DNA from: Eunapius fragilis
Lineage: Eukaryota; Porifera; Demospongiae; Spongillida; Spongillidae
Assembly (NCBI GenBank): GCA_963681505.1
Contig: OY811976.1
Coordinates: 2,271,850-2,335,849, forward strand
Direction: 5' to 3'
Length of the DNA stretch: 64,000 nucleotides
Position 1 is the first letter of the stretch. The number at the start of each line of letters is the position of its first letter. The translations under genes and the position numbers were made by a program. Below are positions 45,293-58,000 of the stretch, in pieces. The notes under the pieces were generated by a model. That model was not told where the DNA came from. It did not search any database and saw nothing but the letters and a program-made list of their open reading frames with translations.

Positions 45293-46078
45293 CTAGCACC
45301 ATAAATAGGATTGTCCACTGATGGGATCATCACGACATTTCCCCACAAAATCATATGCGGAGTTTGGTATTGTGACAGGATCTGTGAGAAAATGGTAAAC
45401 CATTATTACATTCTCTTAGCCTCATGCACCATAATTCCACTGCATATATAATCAACCTGCTTCCATATACACTATGGGGCTAGCTGTGTGGTCACCACTG
45501 AGGTCAATGTTACATACCCCACTTACCTGATTTTCCTGAGCTCACTTTCCACTTCTTCACTCTGGTAATACACAGTGTCATAATCATGACACAAACAACC
45601 ACCACCATAGCTCCGCCCCCTGCTGCTCCAATGCCAACTCCAATGGCTGTAGCTGAAAAAAGATTTTATTATTGCACAGTGTGCAGTAGACTTTTCAGGT
45701 GACAACGCATCTAATTTTTAGAAGCAGACTTCAGAGTTATTGTTGGCCTTGGTTGTGGGGATCATCAGTTGGGAAGAAATAATGCCGTTGTTACTGAATG
45801 GAGTGGTGAAGGTGATCCCTCTTAGCACCATGGATTGATCACTGGCAGGAATACTGTTCACAAACCATCCCAATATCTGCCCCACTCCAGAACAGTTCAC
45901 TGTAAGGTTTGAGTTATTTCTCACAAAGGTAGTGTAATTTGATGATGGGGAAATGGTGACAGCAATACCTCAAAAAGAAAAATAATAATTTCACTTCAAT
46001 TCAGTTACTATTTGACTTACAGTTCCATTTGACACACATGATGCATAGCAGCATGCATGATGAAGCTGATGATTTCAT
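45293..46078 (-). pseudogene. Ig/FN3 receptor copy F, frameshifted tail and truncated Ig exon
   Basis: Minus-strand parts are a signal-peptide exon (46078-46021, ATG, 19 codons plus one base, ending VKWN), an Ig exon (45968 to about 45722), a transmembrane exon (45646-45527) and a tail exon (45381-45293). The Ig exon stops after NNNSEVC and runs straight into the sequence that in copy B is the intron before the transmembrane exon. A deletion has therefore removed its end, its donor and any FN3 exons. The transmembrane exon is intact (IGVGIGAAGGG then RVKKWK). The tail keeps NSAYDFV, but loss of two bases relative to copy B shifts the frame before the NPIY motif and reaches TAG at 45293. Confidence 0.75.
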
Positions 46079-46279
46079 TTCAACATGTGATGCAAGCGAG
46101 AATTTGTAAGCCAGGACTCAACGGCAAATTGTGGTACTATTCTTAGAAGTTCAGATGAAGAAAATTAATTACTTTACTACTGACAAGTATATTTTAATTA
46201 TAATTATAACACTAAATAACTGCAATCCTTGTATGGCTAATCTAGCAGCTAACTATGATCATGATTTACTTAAGTTTTG

Positions 46280-46421
46280 TTCCATACTGAATACTAGCCA
46301 GCCACTATGAGTTGACACTTCAATTTCACAGTCTAACTCTCTCGTGCTTATTCCATACTGAATATTAGCCAGCCACTATGAGTTGACACTTCAATTTCAC
46401 AGTCTAACTCTCTCGTGCTTA
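46280..46421. repeat. 71-bp tandem duplication
   Basis: Units 46280-46350 and 46351-46421 differ at one position. A third partial copy (ttccatact) follows. The near identity indicates a recent event. Confidence 0.93.
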
Positions 46422-47375
46422 TTCCATACTACCTCATCACATCACTTATTGGTCTGTTTTAAGTAATTAAAATTATATTTTCCTATGTGGGATAATATGA
46501 CATAACAATATTATTATATACAGATACACAAGACAATTTAGAAAAAGGTACGGCTCCAATAGAAATACAAAAGAGAAGCATGTGATGAATAGGATGACAG
46601 CTAAAAACAGTTTAATTTTTTGTATGTGGGTCGACAATTAGGAAATAAAAAAAATTGCAATATCAAAAGCATTGATGTTAATGCGTGAATGACTGACTGC
46701 CCATGGTGTGTGTGTGTGTGTGTGCGTGTGTGTGTGTGTGTGTACATGCATGTATGTGTGTGTGCATGCATATGTGAGTGTGCATGTGTGTGTATAAGTG
46801 CACATGGCAACACTAAATTCCCAGCTAAATTCTATCCTGAAGTATCTTCTGGGAAAACCTCACTTTCATTCTACCCTGAGCCTAAATACCTCACCTCCAT
46901 TTAACCCTCCATTAAACTCATTCTCTCATACCCCATCTAACACACTGTCCCCAAAATATTGACACCTGGTATGGTTGCAGGTCACACATGTATGTATAAA
47001 GGATGTTAGAGGTGGGCTGCAATCACTCCAGCTAAATGCCAGCTGCTTTGCTTACCATGGCTGTATTTATACATGTATTGCTACAGGTGTTATTGTTTAT
47101 ACATCAATGGCAGGTAGTACCCTTTTGGCTTCTACCTTGGTCTAACCACCTTACCTTGACCAGCATCAAGGTGTGGGCTGACAAAATGGTAACCTTGGTT
47201 CCAGTCACACTCAGGGTAGGAAGACAGCACACCCACTGTCGCCTGACCCCTTTGGGCAAACAACCAACTATGCCAAGCACATACCGATTGCAAGCTAAGC
47301 ATGAGGGAGCATTCTGACAGAATTAAATGACACCAATTGCTCTGATCTGAGGTTGTGTATGAATGTGAGTGTGTG

Positions 47376-47450
<75 letters not shown>

Positions 47451-48295
47451 ATTTTATTTTGTATGGATACAGGTATTATTTTGTAGAACCAAATCCAATT
47501 GGTTCACCAATGAAGATAAATTAAACAAGAAAGAGGTTTTAGTAGGCCAATGATTGAGAGTACTACATGTTGATAAATACATAGATAATATCTATGATAA
47601 ATACATGTAGCTACAAGGGTGTGCATGTTTAACATATCTGTGCGTGTGCAGAAGTCAAAAAGGAAGGGTGCGTTTCAGACTAAGCTAGCCCTAGACACCG
47701 TGCACTTTCATGTTCTGCAGCGTTGTGCACGCATAAATGAAGCAGTTTGACCGAGCCAACACGCTCGATTTCTACTTGCATGCGCTACAGAGTACGTACC
47801 GTGTTGCCCTGGCTGATGGCAGCTGAATCCATGTATTACGAATAATTAGCTTCTGCTCGCTATGTTGAAGAAGCCAAGAACCAGACGTTTGCAAGAAGCG
47901 AAAACGCCGCGTACTTGTTGTATAGCGTATGGTGGGCGGTGACATAGTTATTTAACAGGAAGTAATTGCATATTCATGTCCTCGTAACAGGTAAATGGCG
48001 CGAAACGACCGGGAAATATGCATTTACTTAGCACAGTTGTATCCCCGTAACGGATAAATAAAAAATTAACGAACAGAACAAATCAATAGGTACAGGATCC
48101 CTCTACGTACAAACCAAACTAGGAGTGAATTGAATTTTCCTGCCGAAAGATATGGTGGGTTTGAACCCCAAGGGGCATCGGACGTTGTAACACTAGTACG
48201 AAGCTAATGCAAGAGCCGATAATCTATTTTACCAGAGGGAAATGATGTAGTATGAAGTGTTGAAAATAGGAAGTCAATAGCGTTTACCGTTCCGA
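46422..48295. other. no gene; two (TG)n microsatellites
   Basis: (TG)n runs at about 46706-46800 and 47376-47449. A 93-codon plus-strand frame at 47036-47317 has no recognisable domain. Otherwise unique. Confidence 0.5.
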
Positions 48296-48779
48296 AGTTA
48301 TAGCGATTCAAACGTCATGGGCGTCCCCAGGGGGGGGGGCAGGGGGGGCCATGGCCCCCCCCCCTTCGGGACTGAATGGCGCCCCCCCACCCCCCCCTGT
48401 TTACATACATGCGCACCCCCACTGGCTGAATTGGCTGAAAGCGGACAGCATCCACCGTCCACTGGTTGAATCTGCCGAGAGCGCGGACACCTCATTGACT
48501 GAATTGGCCGAGAGCTGACATCAGCCCCCCCCCCCCCCCCACACTGGTTGAACCAGCCGAAAGCGGACAGCACCCCCCCCCCCCACTGGTTGAATTGGCC
48601 TATGGGAGGTGATCGCTGCCAAAATTCACGTCCCGTATTCAATGATTGGGGGGGGGGAGGGGGTTGTGTTGTGAAATATTGCAGATTATTACATAAGACA
48701 AGTACTATCATTCCATATCAACCTCTATTCCATACCATTGGCTATTATTATTCCTGAATCCGTGTCTCCAAATCTCGTG
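48296..48779 (+). repeat. 5' region of integrase-like element, copy 1, with poly-C minisatellite
   Basis: It starts near catgggcgtccccag and contains several ctggttgaa-ggccgaaag-ggacagc units separated by C runs. It ends with a conserved block (gggaggtgatcgctgcc, cataccattggctattatta). The same order is found in reverse at 57780-58070 before copy 2. It is probably the 5' untranslated or promoter part of a mobile gene. Confidence 0.7.
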
Positions 48780-50327
48780 ATGGCTGCCGCTGCGAGAGTT
48801 CTTCCATCACTGAGAAGTGTTATAAACGCCCTAGTGCCAACACAGGATGGTAGAAGCGTTTTATCTGACTAAATAGACGAGTTTATACTAACGATTGAGC
48901 TGGTGTATCGTGGGATTCCATAATTTATATTGATCGAGCATACAGAGGGTCTGAATGTCAACGAAGAAAGTACCAAGCAATACATAAGGATGGCGTTGAA
49001 TGTATTACGAGAGGCTATGGACACGGCAAGACGTGTTCTGTCTGCTTATCGACCACAGGTAGAAACGAGTGGAACCGCTGGGCGGCCGCGATTTTTTGTA
49101 TCTCGAGACCATCTCGAATATCTCGTGGAAAACCGTTTTACCGTCCCTCAAATCTCTGCTCAAATTGCCGAGATGATAGGCGTTTCCCCTCGAACGGTAC
49201 ATTGGCGTATGTCATGCAGAGTCTTATCCATATCGTCGCAGTATGCCAAAGTTACTGGTGAGTACCTAGAGGTAGTTATGAGCAGCATCCAGAAGTAATA
49301 TCCATGGTGTGGGAATCGGCAAATGTGCGGTCATCTATTGGCTCGTGGTCTCAGAGTCCAACAACATCGCGTCCGCAAAATTCAGAGGAAGATTGATCCT
49401 AATGGATCGATATAAATGCGTCGCCTCTCCACTATAAATAGGCGTGTGTACCAGGTTCCGGGACCCAAATCTCTCTACCACATCGATGGAAATCATAAAC
49501 TGATAAGGTACATGTATTAAATGTACTGTATACCCATGCATGCAATTGATTTCCGTTGCATTTAGGTGGCGATTTGTAATACATGGTTGTATTGATGGCT
49601 ACATGTACAGTCGCAGGATTGTTTAGTTACATTGCTGTGACAATTATCGAGCTGACACAGTGCTCCATCTATTTATTGAGGGTGTAAAGCAGCTAGGGCT
49701 TCCTAGTCGAGTTCATGGGACAGAGGTGGAGAAAACATTGGAGTAGCTAGATTTATGGTGGAGCATCCTTTAAGGGGACCGGAAAGAGGGAGCTTTCATA
49801 GCTGGGTGCAGTGTTCACAATCAGCGCATTGAGAGGTTGTGGTTGGATGTATTTAACCAGTGCACTGTTGTTTTTTACAACCTGTTTTATGCCTTGGAGG
49901 AAGAAGGGGTTCCAGACTGTGCGAATGAAGTCCATCTGTTTTGTCTCCACTATGTATATACAAGTCGCATAAACAGAGCACTGGAGGTTTTTAAGCAAGC
50001 GTGGTACCTGCATCCTCTAAGTTCTAAAGGCAACCTGTCACCCTGTCAGCTTTGGATCACAGGATGTGAGTCAGTGTCTATGACAGATGTAAGTAATTTA
50101 CACTTTTGCAAATTCTAATGGTGTTTGTGCACGTGCATGCGTAGGGTGAATCACAAAGGTTTGGTATTGATTGGACTGGACCTCATCCTGCCACTCCTGA
50201 TGATAGAGAATTGAATGCAGTCGTCATTCCACCAATCACCTCCCTAGTACCAGAAGGTGTCCAACAGGAACTGGAGGTCCACTTTAGAACTTGTTTTCAG
50301 TCAATTAACTTAATTACTGTTGTATAA
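48780..50327 (+). pseudogene. integrase-core (DDE-type) transposase-like gene, copy 1, multi-exon and broken
   Basis: ATG at 48780 begins the decayed reading frame. It passes through RVLPSLRSVINALVPTQDG, a helix-turn-helix (FTVPQIS...AEMIGVSPRTV), LLARGLRVQQHRVRK, YHIDGNHKLIR and, after an intron (49508-49565), WRFVIHGCIDGY. It continues with [24 protein letters not shown] (reconstructed over frameshifts) and LFYALEEEG, up to LWITGC. A second intron (50089-50144) leads to the terminal exon ESQRFGIDWTGPHP...LITVV with a TAA at 50327. The IDG and GLPSRV blocks match the integrase core of a family I know from fish and invertebrate genomes. In-frame stops and frameshifts show it is dead. Introns kept at conserved places argue against a processed copy. 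Confidence 0.78.
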
Positions 50328-51394
50328 GCAGTCAGATCACTAGCTTGTTTGACTGAGTCATCATTGTGCAGGGTAGAGGTTTCATGATGGCACATGAAAC
50401 ATGACTTTACCATAGATATTATAATATCTATGACTTTACACTTCACCTGCGTAATTAGTATTCATTAGAACGTCATGGGAACCGTCAATTTCGTGACATT
50501 AGCGCATAGGGTTGTAGAGATTGAATTTTATACCGAATAGAAGCCGCGACGTTTTTCATAACAGCTGAAAATAGCATACCAACCAACAAGTAAACCATAA
50601 TGATAGAGATATGCTTAAGTTACAGTGCTTACTTTTCTGCTTTAGTGTTTAACTTCAGGCCCAGCAGATGGTGCTATACGTATAACGTATACGCTCTTTT
50701 AGCATTAATAATATAATTTCTGTTCAGGTTGACTTACAGAATTGTAATGTGTGAGCAATGGTTTTGAATTAAGGCCTGCTCTTCTAAAAAACCAAACAAA
50801 AATTCCATCTTTTTAAAAAGGTTACCACATGCATGGGATACGAGTATATGCGTTTTAGGGGTTACTGTATAGAAGTCGGAAAATTAATTCGATAGAGCAG
50901 CATAAAGTTGTTGATAGGGGAAAATAAACATCAAATGGATCATGTTGCTTAACAAAACATGCAATGCAAGTACATTTATTTCAGAATCAGTCACAGCTTT
51001 TTTTATCGTATGTGCCATGGCATATCTGAAAGAGAGGAAACACCTTTAAACATTTCTGTCTAGTTCATCCTTTCTTGGACTTTCTAGCAGTGAATGTCTC
51101 GCAAGGTGTACCTGTAATGCTGACTCAACAGCAGACAATGGCTCAGTCATAAGATGTTCAGCAAATTCTTGTATTACACAACATTGGAACATATGTGCCC
51201 AAGCACTTTTCAAATGGAGCATGTAGCACTGCATGTTCTTGCAAGCGACATTGATATAATGCTTAGTGTGTCCAAGTATAATGCAACAGGCACCTCCTAA
51301 TTGTAACTAAGCAACATCTAATTCAGTAAATGGTACAAGAGGGGGTGGTGCTACCAATTCAATATCATGAACTAAATTCCGGCCTGATGGGAGT
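50328..51394. other. no gene recognised
   Basis: Unique AT-rich sequence. A small inverted repeat lies at about 50409-50436 (catagatattataatatctatg). Confidence 0.5.
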
Positions 51395-51606
51395 TTATCG
51401 AGGTTGGTGGGATATAGGAATTCAAGGCAAAGGTGGTGTAAAAAGGAAGAGATCAAAGTTATGAGAAAAGAAAAAATGAGACAAAAATCCTATATTTAGC
51501 ACGTGTAAATGTACTAGAACCAAAAAGAAGTGCAACATCTAGGATTTTAGTCTCTTTTTTCCCCCAAAATCTTTGTTCCCTTCCTTTTTACACCACCTTT
51601 AACTCC
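51395..51606. mobile_element. foldback MITE, diverged
   Basis: Contains ggttggtgggatatagga, ggtggtgtaaaaagga, tcctatatttagcac and the inverted right arm (ccttcctttttacaccacc). The outer ends are missing or degraded. Confidence 0.75.
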
Positions 51607-52794
51607 TTCCAATTTCATTGTAGAATTTTAAATTCCAAATAGAATGCTGCAGGAATTTATGATATTGCTTCAGAAATGCAATTCTATGCTTTTGTTTGCA
51701 AAATTGTACTGAATTGCTTAGTATCTTCAACGATCAGAATTGTGTTTGCACAGTATAATAAGAATTAGATAATTATATGTGACGTAAATGATGTGATACA
51801 TGAAATGCATGAAATATTAATGATAATGAATATAAATACAATGTGCAAGAAAGTTTGTAAAATTAAAATTCAGGAATATTCAGGACTGTTCACGATGGCA
51901 GGAGTGTTCACAATGGCAGGAGGAGACTCTGAACAGCTCATCATTTTTTGCATTAGTTTGTTTGCGTCTTTTGACGCAACTATGGCATTCCTTTTAGAAT
52001 GCTGTACTGCCTTTAGTAAATCTGTTGAATGATATAGGGGAAAAGATTCTGAATTACACATTGCTGTAATAAATTTTAAACATGTCTGAAATTTCAAATT
52101 AAAAGAAATCATATGTAGCAATGCATTCTCATATACTATGTTTGGTGTATCTGAAATTTCAGAAATCATCAGCACATATGCATATATTCATTCACCAGAA
52201 CGTCAATCACTGATTTTTATTTATCCAATAATTATTATCAGACATTTGAGTTACCTGAAATTTCAAATAAATCAAAAAAGGTATTGACTTAGGTCTGTCT
52301 GAATTTTCAGATACCCACATACACTATTGGAATTTTCAATAGCATTAATTGAATCTGCATTTTCTTCAATTGAATAATACCACCTGAAACTTCAAACTAA
52401 CTAAATGCTTATTAACTGTTTGTACATAACGTTTACAGTTACCTGATAAAAATATAATTTATTTACCATTATTTCTGATGTCTAAGTAAGTAAAATGTAC
52501 TTGACTATTTAACATACTGGACATCTGATTATAATACTGACTTTTCTTTATGTCTTACTTATGCTCTCTTCACAGAAAAGTATGCAGTCATTTTCGTGGC
52601 TCAGAAGTGATATGAGATCATTGTAAACATTGTGGTCACAGAAGTAATCATTTCGTTTCTCGAAAATGCAGGCCTTCTGAGTCACGGCAAGAATGAAGAA
52701 CTTTATAGCTTTTTGTACAAGTGCACCTGCAAATTAGAATATTATTAAGTTGATGAAAAATAGAATGATTGCATAAGATTACTATTTGAAGTTC
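51607..52794. other. no gene; cluster of a TGAAATTTCA-like motif
   Basis: Five copies or near-copies of ctgaaatttca lie at about 52086, 52151, 52255, 52299 and 52383 in AT-rich DNA. No coding potential. They may be remnants of a degenerate repeat. Confidence 0.4.
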
Positions 52795-53870
52795 CTTCAA
52801 TACCCACCCACACCCTACAAGCCTTCGACACCCACACACCCTACAAGCCTTTGACATCCACACACACCCTACAAGCCTTCGACACCCACACACACCCTAC
52901 AAGCCTTCAGCACCCACACCCTACAAGCCTACGATACCCACATACACCCTACAAACCTTTGACACACACACCCTACAAGCCTTCGACGCCCACACACCCT
53001 CACTACAGCCTTCAACACCCTCACTACAAGCCTTCGACACCCTCACTACAAGCCTTCGACACCCTCACTACAAGCCTTTGACACCCTCACTACAAGCCTT
53101 CGACACCCTCACTACAAGCCTTCGACACCCACACACCCTACAAGCCTTTGACACCCACACACCCTATAAGCCTTCGACACCCACACACCCTATAAGCCTT
53201 CGACACCCACACCCACACTACAAGCCTTCCACACCCTACAAGCCTTCGATACCCACACACCCTACAAGCCTTCGACACCCACACCCACACTACAGGCCTT
53301 CGACACCCACACACATCCTACAACTCACACACCCTACAAGCCTTCGAACCCACACACACCCTACAAGCCTTCGACATCCACACACACCCTACAAGCCTTC
53401 GACACGCACACACCCTACAAGCCTTCGACACCCACACACCCACACTACAAGCCTTTGACACCAATACACACCACAAGCCTTTGACACCCACACCCACACA
53501 CACTACAAGCCTTCGACACACACACCCTACAAGCCTTCGACACACACACACCCCCTACAAGCCTTTGAAACCCACCCTACAAGCCTTCGGACATCCACAC
53601 ACCCTACAAGCCTTCGACACCCACACACACCCTACAAGCCTTTAACACCCACACACAATACAAGCCTTCGACACCCACCCTATACGCTACTAACACTCAT
53701 ACACCATTCACACCAACAAGCCTTCAACAAACACACACCCTACAATTCAAGCCTCCAATATCACATACCACAGCATCCGACACCCACACACCCTACAAGC
53801 ATCCAGCACCCATACACACTCAAGCCTTCGACACCTACAAGCTAACAACAACCACACACTCTACTCATGT
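52795..53870. repeat. ~26-bp minisatellite, about 1.07 kb
   Basis: The unit acaccctacaagccttcgac with acccac spacers of variable length is repeated about 40 times. Units of about 18-20 bp (accctcactacaagccttcg) dominate 53000-53130. Threonine- and proline-rich frames across it are artefacts. Confidence 0.95.
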
Positions 53871-54780
53871 GTGTTGTACGCTAAATTCTAGAACACATGA
53901 CTTATAAGCAGAACATACACAAACACATATATGGTGTACATACCTCACATCTAGTGACTCATGCATAGTAGCACATGTCAGATCACATGCACACAATGGC
54001 ATACATAGCACTTACAATACAGTCACATTGATTAATGCAGTGAACACTTCAACACAGCTTGCCAACAATAATGAATATTATAATTTTTAAAAAGACCACA
54101 AGTTTGCTGTATTCAAACAGATATCTTTGATTATACAGAGTTTGGAAATTCCATGATGAAATGAGAAGTGGTTCTTTGCCTTTAATTCCTATATCCCACC
54201 AACTTTCTCGTTAGAGAATTTTTTTCTTTACTTCTATACCAAGAAACATTCTAAAAATGGTAACAATGAGTATGGTTCACAATATGTCAATCCAAACAAT
54301 CGCCCTTTGTAGTGTGGTACTAAAGGTGGTATAGATTTCCGGCCAGGACGAGTACCATACATTGGTTATCCATAGGACATAATGTAGTAATGTAGTACCA
54401 CATGTCTTCACATTTGTGTGATGGTATCAGCATCATCCTTATGTCAGCCAATTGGGCCTTCAAGTTTTCTACCTGCACAAAGAATTCACTCGCAATTTGT
54501 GGCAGCTGCAGAATGAACAATGAAGAAGCCCTAACACTGTATATCATATAGAAACTGCATACTTTGTACACAGACTCATCATTACCAGTTGTGCAAACCC
54601 TTCACACACACCACCACACTAACAGTTGTGTTATGTTGCATAACCACACTTTTATAGAAGATCTGCGTTACAACATTAACAAGTAGCATCAAGGAAGGAG
54701 GGGTTATACCTAGAGGCACTAAGTCATTCATGAGAGAAAGGGTTTAGAGAGGGAGGCCCTAAGCCCTTCAAAGAGGAGGA
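53871..54780. other. no supported gene; MITE fragment at 54180-54236
   Basis: The sequence attcctatatcccaccaactttctcg at about 54186 is one end of a foldback element. A minus-strand frame at 54320-54571 includes VENLKAQLADIRMMLIPS, which looks like a short coiled coil. Without flanking support I do not call a gene. Confidence 0.4.
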
Positions 54781-54840
54781 GCTGGGGGGGGGGGGGGGGA
54801 ACTAAGCATGGACTCACACACCACCACACCACAGCATAAT

Positions 54841-54911
54841 GTACACACACACACACGCACACACACACACACATGCACACACACACACACATGCACACAC
54901 ACACACACACA

Positions 54912-54961
<50 letters not shown>
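54841..54961. repeat. (CA)n microsatellite
   Basis: About 120 bp of CA repeats with atgc interruptions, preceded by a G run at 54784-54800. Confidence 0.97.
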
Positions 54962-54963
<2 letters not shown>

Positions 54964-55052
54964 CCAGCCTGCGTGTAAACTCATCACAACATAGGAATAA
55001 AGGACAAAAAAGAATGAACAGTTGACTTACTGGAAGTCGGAACACTGTCAAA

Positions 55053-58000
55053 TTAAATCAGTGCATGAATTGTTCCTCTCGCCGGGGTGTCTGAGACGGT
55101 CTCGAGGTGCACCGTTCGAGGGGAAACGTCTATCATCTCGGCAATTTGAGGGACAGTAAAACGGTTTTCCACGAGATATTCGAGATGGTCTCGAGATACA
55201 AAAAATCGCGGCCGCCCAGCGGTTCCACTCGTTTCTGCCTGTGGCCGATAAGCAGAAAGAACACTTCTTGCCGTGTCCATAGCCTCTTGTAATTTACAGG
55301 GCCCGCGGAGCCGGGGGGGCAAGGGGGGCAGCTGCCCCCCCACTTTTTTGGCCGATAATGTTAATTTATTTAATGTATTAATTATTGCGGATGCATACAC
55401 GCGCATGCAGGCGCGCGGCGGCTGTATCAAAAATCTGTAGCAAACCAGCCAGACTTTTGTTCTTTTGTTATTGTACAGTGCTTGACGCTTGTATCTTATA
55501 GTGATTTTATTGTGTGCTTGACGAAGGAAACTCCTTTGCTTTTTTATTATAGATAGCCAACCGATTGGATTCAAATTCTAATTGCCCGGCCGGTCCGCTA
55601 TGTAACACAATGGGCGAATTAACCTCCTTGTAAGAAGCAGTGTAAAATAGCTACGTTCTTCCAACCATGCTTATTCCAAAAGATATCTAATTCGAGTAAT
55701 GAAGCACGCGGTACTTTAGATGTGTCAGATGAGATTGACCGCGTATTGGATGGCAATACTTTATCAGACGACATACCTATACCCGAGGACAGCCATACTT
55801 CAACATCAAGCAATACCGGTACCAGTCTATCCAATGACAAACATTTGCAGGACACTATTTTAACAACATCCTACCTGGTCCCAGACCAACCAAATCAACC
55901 TACGACAATAAAGTTTCCAAAGCGGCAGTTTGGAAAATTTAACCGAGCCTTTCAGGGAACTTGGTTTCAAATAAGGAGCAGTTAGCAATTTGTTTGAGGC
56001 ATGTAGATCACAACTTGGTAGCACATGAAGAATTTATTGGGTTTTATCATATACCTAATATTTTTTTCTGATACTATTGTTTCAGTAATCAAGGTTGTGC
56101 TGCTAAGAATGAATCTGAGTCTATTTAAATGTAGAGGCCAGTGTTATGATGGAGCTGGAACAATGGCAGGCTGTAGAAATGGAGTTGCTGCACAACTCTT
56201 AGCTGATGTTCCCAGTGCCCATTTAACACACTGCCATGGACATGCATTTAGTCTAGCGGTTCATGATATGATAAAAGGCTGCGGAGTATTATCTGACACC
56301 TTGGATACAACAATGGAAATTTGTAAATTCTCACCCAAAAGAGAGGGAATCCTGAGCATTATCAAAGCAGACATTCATATGGACACTCCTGGAATAAAAA
56401 TGCTGTGTCCTACTCATTGGACTGTTCAAGGAGAAAGCTATGAAAGGATTAAAGACAATTATGAAGCCCTGATGTTGGAATGGGATATCTGCTTGGAAGA
56501 AAGATTGGATACTGATATGCGGGCTCGTATTATTGGTGTGAAAGCTCAAATGGAGTCATTTCAGTTTTTTTTTGGATTAAATCTTGGTGCCACATTGCTT
56601 ATCCAGATCGACAGATAACCTGTCCAAAACCCTCCAAAAAACACAGCTATCATCTGTAGAAGGGCAGCATTTTGCCAATTTGGGAATTAGGGCCATCACA
56701 AGCATGAGATCAGATGAAATGTTTGATCTATATTTCCTGAATGTTAAAAACAGGCTAAGAATCATAGTCTACCTGAACCTTCACTGCCCAGGCATCGCAA
56801 TGTCCCAAAAAAAATTGAAGTAGGAAATGGACAATCTCATCAGCCATCATCTGCTGATGAATAGGATATACTATGAAGCAATCATTTTGGTAACCAATGC
56901 CATTAGACAACGTTTCAACCAGCTGGGGTTTAAGGCCTACAGTACTATGGAAACATTACTTCTAAATGCTCTTAAACCGGGTATATGTAACTGATGAACT
57001 AAAATATATGTCAGAGAAATATGCAGATGATGTGAATGTCACACTTTTGAAGGCGCAATTACCTATGCTAAGTGGAGAATTTCAATCATTCCACGAAATT
57101 TACAGTGCTTTTCAAAGCCTTGACCAATGTGAAAAGGACCTAATTTCGGAGATTGTTACTATATTTAAACTGATCTTGGTCAGTCCAGCTACTAATGCAG
57201 TCAGTGAAAGATCTTTTTCTACCGCTCGTCGCGTGAAAACGTGGCTTCGTTCAAGCATGAATCAAGTTAGATTTAATAACTTAGCTACTCTCATGATTCA
57301 TAGCGACAGAACAGCTAATATTGACCTGGACGAAGTTGCCTCTGAGTTCGCCTCTAGAAATGATAATCGAAAGCGACATTTTGGTATATAGATGTGAAGG
57401 ATCGATTTTATTGTGCATTTCAGTGGCTTGTATTTGTACGCGCGTTTCTATGAATACACGGAGGTGCGAAGGAATATTAGATACAACTTAATTAAGTATA
57501 AAAATCTGCCCCCCCACTTTTTAATACCCTCCGAGGGCCCTGACTGTAATACATTCAACGCCATCCATATGTATTGCTTGGTACTTTCTTCGTTGACATT
57601 CAGACCCTCTGTATGCTTAATCAATAAAATCTCGCGATAAGCCAGCTCAATCGTTGGTATAAACGCGTCCATTTGGTCAGATGAAACGCTTCTACCATCC
57701 TGTGTTGGCACTAGAGCGTTAATAACACCTCTCAGTGATGGAAGAACTCTCGCCATCATGTGATTTGGAGACACGGATTCAGGAATAATAATAGCCAATG
57801 GTATGGAATAGAGGTTGATATGTAATTGTCTTATGTAATAATCCGCAACATTTCACAACACCCCCCCCCCCCCACCCCCCACCCCAATCATTGAAGAGGG
57901 GGCGTGAATTTTGGCAGCGATCACCTCCCATATCGGCCGAAAGCGGACAGCCCCCCCCCCCCCATTGGTTGAATCGGCCGAAAGTAGACAACGTATACGC

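Noticed and set aside
48170..48190. tRNA B-box-like sequence gggtttgaacccc
   Set aside because: No A box or cloverleaf can be built upstream, so it is not a tRNA gene.
52648..53551. Threonine/proline-rich plus frames and cysteine-rich minus frames
   Set aside because: They result from the 26-bp minisatellite, with no start or splice support.
54320..54571. Minus-strand frame with a possible coiled coil
   Set aside because: Only one short block looks protein-like. Splice sites around it are unconvincing.
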